DNA from: a virus
DNA: 50,427 nt
Reading direction: 5' to 3' (one strand)
IMG/VR virus record: IMGVR_UViG_3300009553_000804
Coordinates: 1 to 50,427 of that record
Below, piece after piece: positions 8,432 through 14,883 of the stretch. Every line of letters begins with the position of its first letter. Within the stretch, counting starts at the first letter, position 1. Made by a program: the position numbers and the translations under genes. Under the pieces are notes generated by a model. That model did no database searches, was not told where the DNA came from, and worked only from the letters and a program-made list of their open reading frames with translations.

Positions 8432-8463
8432 GTCTCACGGGCTCATACCGGAACCCGTGAGAC
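8432..8463. terminator. Perfect 10-bp hairpin between early gene blocks
   Basis: GTCTCACGGG (8432-8441) and CCCGTGAGAC (8454-8463) enclose a 12-nt loop. There is no T tract, so it may attenuate transcription, mark an RNA processing site or act as a DNA operator. The 3' arm CCCGTGAGACAA is also found at the leftward promoter near 20.35 kb, which favours a regulatory role. Confidence 0.5.
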
Positions 8464-8487
8464 AACAACCCAAGGAGAGAAACAACT

Positions 8488-8859
8488 ATGTTGGGCTCAC
8501 CAAGAAGTCTAAGGAAGCGGATGGCCCGCTTCCTCGCTCCCGCGGTCTCCGCGGCGGGTGCAGCAGTAGGCGCGGGGCTCGCCAAGCTCCCGGCATCAAA
8601 GAGGGCCGCAGCGAAAGAGCACGAGAAGGTTCGCCGCCTCAGCGCGTTGGCGCGATTCCTCCGCCTCCCGCGATGGTACCAAGACGCGCTTCGCCCCAAC
8701 TTCCGCAGACGCCGCAGTAACATCGGCCTTCACGGCAACCGGCCCACCAACCCCGTAGTAGTCGCTCGCGTGATTCAGCGCGCGAAGGACAAGCGCGCGC
8801 GCCGCGCCGCTCGCAACCTCCGCCTGTTTGGACTTCCAGCCAAGGCGGTGGCCGCTTGA
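8488..8859 (+). CDS. Very basic hypothetical protein
   Basis: A 123-residue protein, rich in Arg and Lys, preceded by the full leader AACCCAAGGAG (8467-8477). An early Ala/Gly-rich hydrophobic stretch (FLAPAVSAAGAAVGAGLA) is followed by repeated basic runs (RFLRLPRWYQDALRPNFRRR, RAKDKRARRAARNLR). It could bind nucleic acid or a membrane surface. Its stop overlaps the next start. No family recognised. Confidence 0.6.
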   Translation: MLGSPRSLRKRMARFLAPAVSAAGAAVGAGLAKLPASKRAAAKEHEKVRRLSALARFLRLPRWYQDALRPNFRRRRSNIGLHGNRPTNPVVVARVIQRAKDKRARRAARNLRLFGLPAKAVAA

Positions 8860-9071
8860 CCACCATCATCGCCATCCTCCTCCTCCTCGTGCTCGTGGCG
8901 CTCGGGGGAGTGGGAGGCAAGCTCAAGGAGCTCCTCGGAGAGCTCCTTCGCATCCGCATCGCCGCGGAGCGCCTCGCCATCAACAGCAACAAAGCCACCC
9001 CGCTCGTGGAGGAGCTCACGAACCTCGCCGCCCGCGCCTCGTACCGCACCAGCAAAGGAGCCACGCGATGA
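8856..9071 (+). CDS. Small single-span membrane protein
   Basis: A 71-residue protein with TTG start overlapping the previous stop (TTGA). Residues 3-19 (TIIAILLLLVLVALGGV) form one membrane span, followed by an amphipathic helix (LKELLGELLRIRIAAERLA). It ends in ATGA overlap with the next membrane-anchored protein, so the two are probably made together. Role unknown. Confidence 0.55.
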   Translation: MTTIIAILLLLVLVALGGVGGKLKELLGELLRIRIAAERLAINSNKATPLVEELTNLAARASYRTSKGATR

Positions 9072-9571
9072 TTTCCACCGCTATCTACATCTCGGGCGGT
9101 CTCCTCGCCGCGGGATTCTTTGCTGTCGCCGCGGCCTTTGTCTACTCTGCCGTGACGTTTAACCGCCGCATGTCCGAGTCCGGGGAGCGCGAGGAGCACA
9201 CCGCCACGTGGCTCATGGGGCTCGCACGTGGAGCAGGAAGCGCGGGACTCAACGCGCTCGCGGATGAAGCGTTCCGCATCGCGGAGCTCGCGGGGTGGCA
9301 CGATACGCCGCGCGACCCGGGGCTCATCATCGCCCTCATCCACTCCGAGCTCTCGGAAGCGCTCGAAGAGTGGCGGAAGGGCATGCCACTCACCACTACG
9401 TACTTCGGTGAGAACGGCAAGCCCGAGGGATACGCCATCGAGCTCGCGGACGCGCTCATCCGCATCTTCGACCACGCCGCGACGGAAGGCATCGACCTTC
9501 ACGAGGCCGTCCTCACCAAGATGGCCTTCAACGCCTCGCGCCCGTACCGTCATGGCGGTAAGGTCGCATGA
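9068..9571 (+). CDS. Membrane-anchored MazG-like nucleotide pyrophosphohydrolase
   Basis: A 167-residue protein. Residues 5-31 form an N-terminal membrane span (AIYISGGLLAAGFFAVAAAF). The rest resembles the all-alpha NTP pyrophosphohydrolases (MazG/dUTPase-2-like): LIHSELSEALEEWRKG supplies the acidic metal-binding helix and IELADALIRIFDHA the second one. Such phage enzymes hydrolyse nucleotides and may change dNTP or alarmone levels. The fusion to a membrane span is unusual. The ATG at 9068 overlaps the previous TGA. Confidence 0.7.
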   Translation: MISTAIYISGGLLAAGFFAVAAAFVYSAVTFNRRMSESGEREEHTATWLMGLARGAGSAGLNALADEAFRIAELAGWHDTPRDPGLIIALIHSELSEALEEWRKGMPLTTTYFGENGKPEGYAIELADALIRIFDHAATEGIDLHEAVLTKMAFNASRPYRHGGKVA

Positions 9572-9747
9572 CGCGTTCCGAGAAGTTTCTCGCGTGGCTC
9601 GTGCGGCTCCTCCCTCGATACCTCGTGTATTGGTGCGGGGTTCGTATGATCGCAGAGACCGCAATGGACATGCCCGAGCGCGATGTGCACTCACTCGGCG
9701 CCGTTGAGGCGCTCAAGCACTACCACAAGAAGGCGGGTGCACTTTGA
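9568..9747 (+). CDS. Small hypothetical protein
   Basis: A 59-residue protein starting MTRSEKFLAWLVRLLPRYLV. Its first half is an amphipathic or weakly hydrophobic helix containing YWCGVRMI, which may lie on the membrane. It is linked by ATGA and TTGA overlaps to both neighbours, which is the main evidence that it is real. Function unknown. Confidence 0.5.
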   Translation: MTRSEKFLAWLVRLLPRYLVYWCGVRMIAETAMDMPERDVHSLGAVEALKHYHKKAGAL

Positions 9748-10130
9748 GCGACACCAAGCGCACGGCGCCAACAGCCGCAGCCACCGAGTACGAGACTGAT
9801 GCGCGCGTGTTTTTCATCGAGGAGGGCGGTGAGTGTTTCCACTACGCCGCCACCTCGGCATCGGGCGCACTCCATGAGCACGAGGGGTGCGGCCTCTATG
9901 AGGATGGCTTCGAGGAAGTCACTATCCGGGAGCTCAAGGCCGATGCCGTACTAACCATCAAGCTCGTGGATGGCGAAGAAGGCGCGGAGGACATGGGCCC
10001 TGAGTACGCCGTGGGAATGACGGGCAGCACGCCCATCCTCACCACCACGTGCGCGCAATGGGCGAAAGACTCAAATGCGGAGAACCTTGTGGATGGAGGC
10101 GCAATCCAGCTTGGGAGCAGCGTCTACTAG
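9744..10130 (+). CDS. Acidic hypothetical protein
   Basis: A 128-residue acidic protein with TTG start overlapping the previous stop. EYETDARVFFIEEGGECFHYA and EHEGCGLYEDGFEEV suggest a beta-rich domain. Last gene before the structured intergenic region and the terminase genes. No family recognised. Confidence 0.55.
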   Translation: MSDTKRTAPTAAATEYETDARVFFIEEGGECFHYAATSASGALHEHEGCGLYEDGFEEVTIRELKADAVLTIKLVDGEEGAEDMGPEYAVGMTGSTPILTTTCAQWAKDSNAENLVDGGAIQLGSSVY

Positions 10131-10173
10131 CGTGCAAACGCTCTACCGCCAACAGCTAAATCCCGCCGCATTA

Positions 10174-10223
10174 TTAGCTCGTGGTGTAAATTGTCGCTAA
10201 GACAATTCATACCGCCGAGCTAA
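10174..10223 (+). promoter_or_regulatory. Long hairpin with wobble pairs upstream of terS
   Basis: TTAGCTCG (10174-10181) pairs with CGAGCTAA (10216-10223) and AATTGTC (10189-10195) with GACAATT (10201-10207). The sequence between the arms also pairs, with G-U wobbles, one mismatch and one bulge. The loop is GCTAA. Wobble pairs suggest selection at the RNA level, such as an attenuator or mRNA leader, although its place before terS also fits a cos or pac region. The core TTGTC/GACAA is an inverted form of the phage operator half-sites. Confidence 0.55.
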
Positions 10224-10297
10224 AAGCCCCGGCTCTCTTAGTCTCCCCCCGGCCAACACCCACGGCCAGCGAGACAACCCCGAGAGCCGGGGCTTTT
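10222..10297. terminator. Long-loop 16-bp hairpin before terS
   Basis: AAAAGCCCCGGCTCTC (10222-10237) and GAGAGCCGGGGCTTTT (10282-10297) are perfectly complementary with a 44-nt loop that has a small GGCC/GGCC stem. The CTTTT end gives rightward termination of the early operon, and the AAAAG start gives the same leftward. The same long-loop design is found at 22930-22997. It ends 17 bases before terS. Confidence 0.65.
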
Positions 10298-10314
10298 CAC
10301 ATCCTCCCGCCCCA

Positions 10315-10908
10315 ATGCCAGCGCTCGAAAGCGAGAAGCGAGAAGCGTTTGCGCGCCACTACATCGTCACGCTCAATGGCACCGATGCCGCGAAGCAAGC
10401 GGGATTCGGTGTGAAGAGCGCGCACGTGACCGCATCGCGCTTGCTACGTGACCCTAAAGTGGCCGCGCGCATAGCGGAGCTACAGGCTGAGGCCATGGGC
10501 TCCGCTGAGGGTCTCGCTAAGACGGCGGAGAAGGCTGAGGTGGTGCGTGCGCTCGAAGGGCAAGCGGCGGAAGTCATCCGTGAGCTCACGAGCATTGGCA
10601 ACAGCGACCTCGGGGAAATCATCGAAATCACCCCGTTCGGTGGCGTGCGAGTAAAAGACCTCACCACGCTTCCGCCCGCGGTCCGTCGCCTCATCAAGAA
10701 GGTCAAGGTGAAAACGCGCTCGTGGGAGGAAGATGGTGAGCGCCATGAAGAGGTGGAGTACGATGTGGAGTTGTGGGACAAGGTGGCGGCGCTCCGCATG
10801 CTGTCACAGCACCACGCGCTCCTTGAGCCCGCGAAGGTAGACTCTGAGAAGGACAAGGAGCCAGCCGAGTACCACATCACGATGGCCATACCGAAGGCCG
10901 CGGGATGA
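10315..10908 (+). CDS. terS: Terminase small subunit
   Basis: A 197-residue DNA-recognition subunit of the packaging motor, similar to the Terminase_2 type: EKREAFARHYIVTLNGTDAAKQAGF is the helix-turn-helix, followed by SRLLRDPKVAARIAELQ. A central oligomerisation region and an acidic C-terminus (ITMAIPKAAG end) follow. It lies directly before terL with a TGA/ATG overlap, the standard order. It would choose the packaging start, probably in the structured region just upstream. Confidence 0.9.
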   Translation: MPALESEKREAFARHYIVTLNGTDAAKQAGFGVKSAHVTASRLLRDPKVAARIAELQAEAMGSAEGLAKTAEKAEVVRALEGQAAEVIRELTSIGNSDLGEIIEITPFGGVRVKDLTTLPPAVRRLIKKVKVKTRSWEEDGERHEEVEYDVELWDKVAALRMLSQHHALLEPAKVDSEKDKEPAEYHITMAIPKAAG

Positions 10909-12233
10909 CGCACGCGCCCGAGCTGATAGGCGCCTCGCGTGGCTATCGGCGCCAGCACCGCATCCACTACACGCGGCCTCCGGTTACGCCGTACCAAGAG
11001 CGCGTCATCTTCGGAGACGCGCGCACGGCCATCATCGAGGCGTCCACCAAGACGGGTAAGACGGTTGGTTGCATCATCTGGCTCCACGAGGAGGCGCTCC
11101 TCCATGGACGCGCGGGTGACAACTATTGGTGGGTGGCGCCGGTCTACGGACAGGCGCGCATCGCCTTCGAGCGCATGCTCCGGTTCCTCTCGCTCGCGGA
11201 GAAAGCCGAGGATGGCTCGCTCGTGCGGCTCGGCACGCGCACGCTCTACAAGTGGACCGAAAGCCCGATGGTCATCACGCTCCCCAACGGGGCGCGTGTG
11301 TGGTTCAAGACGGCGGAGAAGCCGGACAACCTCTATGGCGAAGATGTCCGCGCGGTGGTGCTCGATGAAGCGAGCCGCATGCGTGAGGCGTCGTGGCACG
11401 CCATCCGGTCCGTGCTCACCGCCACCAAGGGAAAGCTCCGCGTCATCGGGAACGTCAAAGGGCGCCGCAATTTCCACTACCTCCTCGCTCGCCGTGCCGA
11501 AGCGGGAGAGGATGGCATGCTCTACGAGCTATGGACCGCCTACCACGCGGTTGAGGCGGGCGTGCTCGACCTCGCGGAAGTGGAGAGCGCCAAGCGCGAC
11601 CTTCCCGAGGATGTGTTCAAGGAGCTCTACCTCGGCATCCCGTCCGACGATGGCGGCAACCCGTTCGGTCTCGCACACATCGACGCGGCCAAGATGGCGC
11701 TCGCGACTACTGAGCCGTTCGTGTGGGGATGGGACTTGGCGAAGAGTACGGACTACACCGTGGGCATCGCGCTCGATGAGAGTGGTGCACCGTGCCGCTT
11801 CGAGCGATGGAAGGGCGTGCAATGGGCCACGACGAGCCAACGCATCTTGGACAAGGCGAAGGTCTACGCGCTCATCGACTCCACGGGCGTAGGTGACCCC
11901 ATCGTGGAAGGCCTCAACGCCAAGGCCTCGCACCTCCACGGCTACCACTTCTCAAGCTCTTCCAAGCAACAGCTCATGGAGGGGCTCGCGTGGTGTGTGC
12001 AGACGCCGCATCCGAGCATCGACGGGCGCCGCATGGTGGGCATCCCGGACCGAAAGGAGATGCTCGCGGAGATGGACGTGTTCGAGTGGCAGCACACGCG
12101 CACGGGCACGCGCTACTCCGCGCCCGAGGGCTACCACGATGACACCGTGTGTGCGCTCGCACTCGCCGCGGCGGCGTGGCGTGTTCGGATGCGTGGTCGC
12201 ATCGCCAACCTCCCGCCGCTCCACTTTGCCTAG
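10905..12233 (+). CDS. terL: Terminase large subunit (ATPase and nuclease)
   Basis: A 442-residue packaging motor. The ATPase domain holds the Walker A-like EASTKTGKT (about 45-53) and Walker B AVVLDEAS (about 149-156). The C-terminal RNase H-like nuclease starts with WGWDLAKSTDYTVGIALDE (about 273) and continues with IDSTGVGDPIVEGL and YHDDTVCALALAAAAW (about 408-423), which provide the acidic metal ligands. It pumps DNA into the prohead and cuts concatemers. Length is typical. Coupled to terS by a four-base overlap. Confidence 0.95.
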   Translation: MTHAPELIGASRGYRRQHRIHYTRPPVTPYQERVIFGDARTAIIEASTKTGKTVGCIIWLHEEALLHGRAGDNYWWVAPVYGQARIAFERMLRFLSLAEKAEDGSLVRLGTRTLYKWTESPMVITLPNGARVWFKTAEKPDNLYGEDVRAVVLDEASRMREASWHAIRSVLTATKGKLRVIGNVKGRRNFHYLLARRAEAGEDGMLYELWTAYHAVEAGVLDLAEVESAKRDLPEDVFKELYLGIPSDDGGNPFGLAHIDAAKMALATTEPFVWGWDLAKSTDYTVGIALDESGAPCRFERWKGVQWATTSQRILDKAKVYALIDSTGVGDPIVEGLNAKASHLHGYHFSSSSKQQLMEGLAWCVQTPHPSIDGRRMVGIPDRKEMLAEMDVFEWQHTRTGTRYSAPEGYHDDTVCALALAAAAWRVRMRGRIANLPPLHFA

Positions 12234-12236
12234 GCA

Positions 12237-12320
12237 ATGCCTATTTTGTGGCTGTTTATCTCCCTCCTCGCGCTCTCCCTCCTAGCGCGTAGCACCGAGC
12301 CTCCCGCGGCTCACCCGTAA
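12237..12320 (+). CDS. Possible membrane micropeptide
   Basis: A 27-residue frame four bases after terL, MPILWLFISLLALSLLAR followed by a polar Pro-rich tail. It would be a single-span membrane peptide. There is no clear ribosome binding site, so it could be chance; the position inside a compact head operon is the only support. Confidence 0.25.
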   Translation: MPILWLFISLLALSLLARSTEPPAAHP

Positions 12321-12341
12321 ACCCCTCCCCTTCTCGCATCC

Positions 12342-14069
12342 ATGCCACCACGCACCACGCTTGCCAACCCCGGGCGCCAGCACACGAGCCGCGCGCGGTG
12401 GGTGGAAGATGAGCGCCGCCTCCGCGCCTCCTACCTCGCTACGCGCCGCCACCTCTCGCCGTTCCTCGTGGTCCATCGCTTCGAGGGGAACAGCAACCCC
12501 GAGGACTTGCGCCGTGCGAGCTACGGCTACGGCATCCAGCTCAATAGCTCCTACCTCAAGGAGATACTCGGGCACATCCGCGGAACCACGGTCAAGTACG
12601 AATGGGGACCGCTGGCCACGGGCACGGTGGACACGGACGGCACGCCATCGGGCGGCGTAGCGCGCGACCTCCACGCGGACGCCACCAAGACGGGCGTGAC
12701 ACTCAGCAATTTCATCGGGGGCGAGGTGTTGGAATGGATGCTCTCCTCGGTGGGCGGCTTCATCGTGGTTGATGCACCGCAAGGCAACGGGGAGCTCACC
12801 AAGGCCGATGAGCAAGCCACGGGCAAGCGCCCCTTCTTCCGTTTCGTGCCATGGAGCGCCGTGGAGGACATGGGGCGCTCACCCAACGGCTTCCGCTATG
12901 TGAAGTTCCGCGAGTGGGTGGACCTTCGCTCTCCCGAGGGTGAGGACAAGGGCGAGACCGTCCACCACATCCTCTATGAGCTGGACACCGCGGGCAGCAC
13001 CAACATCACGCGGCTCGATAGCGACGGCGTGAGCGTAGACAGGAACGGCAACCCGGCGCCCGCGGTGGCCCTCGGGAATCTCGTCTCACCGAATGGCGAG
13101 CCGATGCTCCCGCTCATCCCGGTCAAGTACGGCACGCACCCGGACCTCGCCTTCATGGGCACGGGGCTCCTCTACGGGCTCGATGACATCATCATCGACC
13201 TCTTCAACGTCACCTCTGAAATGCGCGAGGCTTATCGCGATGCCGCGTTTGGCCTTCTCGTGCACACGGGCGCGGACGGCGCGGAAGTGGACAACCAGCT
13301 CCGCAACGGTACGCGCCTCGTGCGCTTGGGCGATGGGGACCGCGCGAAATTGGAGCGCCTCGCAGCGGACTCCAATGAGGTGGCCGCTGGCATCACGCTC
13401 ATTGAGCTCGGAGTGAAGAATTGGGCGCTTGGTGCGAAGCGTCAGGCCGCGGAGGCGATGAGCCAGAGTGGCGGCGCCGATAGCTCATCGGGCACGGCCC
13501 TCTCCGCGGAGTTTCAGCTCGATCTAAAGCCGCTCTTGGTGTCCGTGTGTTGCGAGCTCGATTCCGTGGAGACTAACGCGCTCTACATCGCCGCACAGAT
13601 GGCGGGCGAAGCGCCCGCGGGTGCGGACAAGCTCTATGTGAAGCGCGGGACCGAGTTTCGGTTGGAAGATGAGGCCTCACGCATCGCGCGTATCGCGAAG
13701 GACTACATCCTCTCGCTCCCGCTCACGCCAGAGATGAAGGTGCAGCTCGCGATGGCGTGGCTCGAAGGCGCGGACGTTATCGACCTCACCAAGAAGGTGG
13801 AGGTGTCGGACCTCCCGCCCGCGGACCCCAACGCGGACCCGCTGGACCCCAACGCGCCGAAGCCCGAGCCGGTGACCACCACCATGACGGTGGGCGAGCG
13901 CATCGAGCAAGAGCTCCGCGAGCTCACCGATGCACAGCACCAAGGCGCGGTCAACATGGCGAACATGCCCCCGATGATGGGCGGCAACCTTCCACCGCTC
14001 AAGCTCCACAAGGGAGGGAAAGGTGGTGCTCCCGCCGCACCACCGCCGAACCCCGACGCGGAAGAGTAG
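12342..14069 (+). CDS. Portal protein
   Basis: A 575-residue protein in the portal position between terL and the MuF gene. The pattern resembles the DUF4055-type portal group: RRASYGYGIQLNSSYLKEILG, WMLSSVGGFIVVDAPQG, RPFFRFVPW, then YGLDDIIIDLFNVTSEMREAYRDAAFGLL. The latter parts form the stem and helices, and AEAMSQSGGADSSSGTAL precedes a helical crown. The C-terminus is a Pro/Gly-rich flexible tail. Portals form the dodecameric ring at one capsid vertex through which DNA passes. Terminator follows at 14118. Confidence 0.87.
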   Translation: MPPRTTLANPGRQHTSRARWVEDERRLRASYLATRRHLSPFLVVHRFEGNSNPEDLRRASYGYGIQLNSSYLKEILGHIRGTTVKYEWGPLATGTVDTDGTPSGGVARDLHADATKTGVTLSNFIGGEVLEWMLSSVGGFIVVDAPQGNGELTKADEQATGKRPFFRFVPWSAVEDMGRSPNGFRYVKFREWVDLRSPEGEDKGETVHHILYELDTAGSTNITRLDSDGVSVDRNGNPAPAVALGNLVSPNGEPMLPLIPVKYGTHPDLAFMGTGLLYGLDDIIIDLFNVTSEMREAYRDAAFGLLVHTGADGAEVDNQLRNGTRLVRLGDGDRAKLERLAADSNEVAAGITLIELGVKNWALGAKRQAAEAMSQSGGADSSSGTALSAEFQLDLKPLLVSVCCELDSVETNALYIAAQMAGEAPAGADKLYVKRGTEFRLEDEASRIARIAKDYILSLPLTPEMKVQLAMAWLEGADVIDLTKKVEVSDLPPADPNADPLDPNAPKPEPVTTTMTVGERIEQELRELTDAQHQGAVNMANMPPMMGGNLPPLKLHKGGKGGAPAAPPPNPDAEE

Positions 14070-14105
14070 CCGCCAACTACGCACGGATGGCGTAACTGCC
14101 TAAAA

Positions 14106-14120
14106 GACAATAACATTGCC
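14106..14120. promoter_or_regulatory. Operator-like palindrome GACAAT-AAC-ATTGCC
   Basis: This 15-mer matches the palindrome at the repressor promoter (GACAAT-N3-ATTGTC, 42157-42171) with one half-site mismatch. It lies between portal and methylase genes and touches the terminator hairpin that follows. It may let the repressor silence the methylase or block transcription in the lysogen. Confidence 0.5.
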
Positions 14121-14151
14121 CCTCGGACTTCTAACCGAGGGGCTTTGTTTT
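14118..14151 (+). terminator. Terminator between portal and DNA methylase
   Basis: GCCCCTCGG (14118-14126), loop of 8 and CCGAGGGGC (14135-14143), then TTTGTTTT. A strong rightward terminator. The stem sequence is shared with the hairpin at 20387-20423. The methylase start codon overlaps its T tract, so the methylase needs read-through or its own start of transcription. Confidence 0.75.
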
Positions 14152-14881
14152 GTCCATCCGCATCGAGCACGGGGACTGCTTTGACATCATGCGCGCGCTT
14201 CCGGCCAACGCCGTGGAGCTCGTGCTCACTGACATCCCCTATGACGAGGTAAATGATCGCGCCGAGGATCAGGGCGGGCTCCGCGAGCTCGATAAGGGCT
14301 ATGCCGACGTGGCCACCTTCGAGCTCGCGCCGTTCGTGGAGGAGCTCGTGCGCGTGTGTTCGGGCACCTTCGCTGTGTGGTGCGGCACGATGCAAGTCTC
14401 GGAGCTCATGCGCCTCTTCCGCGCGCACGGACTCATCCTCCCGCGCGTGGGCGTATGGGAGAAAACAAACCCCTCCCCCGTCAACGCCCAGCACTTCTAC
14501 GTCAGCGGCTTGGAGTTTTGCGTGCTCGCGAAAAAGCGCCGCTGCTACTACAGCCGCGGATACGCCAAGGCGAAGTGGACGGGCCCCGTGGTGCCGAGCT
14601 CTCGCCGTCGCCACGTGACAGAAAAGCCCGTATGGCTCTTCGAGGAGCAGCTCATCGCTTCCACGCTTCCGGGGATGACGGTGTTGGACCCGTGTGCGGG
14701 TGCAGGGCCCGCCGCCGAGGCTGCACTCCGCACCGGACGCAATGCCATCGTGTGCGACATCGTGGAGGCCAACTTCCACAACATCCGTAGGCGTGTAAGC
14801 GCTACGCGCGGAGCGATGTGGGAGGCGGAGTTTGCCGCGAACCCGCCGCGCGATGTCACCGCCTCTTTCGTTATCGACTAG
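14150..14881 (+). CDS. DNA N4-cytosine/N6-adenine methyltransferase
   Basis: A 243-residue amino-methyltransferase of the beta-like class. The catalytic motif IV reads LVLTDIPYDEV (about 24-34), with Ile in place of the usual second residue of DPPY. The SAM-binding motif I follows near the C-terminus as VLDPCAGAGPAAEAAL. Central GVWEKTNPSPVNAQHF and YVSGLEFCVLAKK are family-typical. The start is TTG within a terminator tail; IRIEHGDCFDIMRALP is the normal N-terminus. Insertion between portal and MuF genes behind a terminator suggests an added gene (moron). Confidence 0.85.
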   Translation: MSIRIEHGDCFDIMRALPANAVELVLTDIPYDEVNDRAEDQGGLRELDKGYADVATFELAPFVEELVRVCSGTFAVWCGTMQVSELMRLFRAHGLILPRVGVWEKTNPSPVNAQHFYVSGLEFCVLAKKRRCYYSRGYAKAKWTGPVVPSSRRRHVTEKPVWLFEEQLIASTLPGMTVLDPCAGAGPAAEAALRTGRNAIVCDIVEANFHNIRRRVSATRGAMWEAEFAANPPRDVTASFVID

Positions 14882-14883
14882 GC

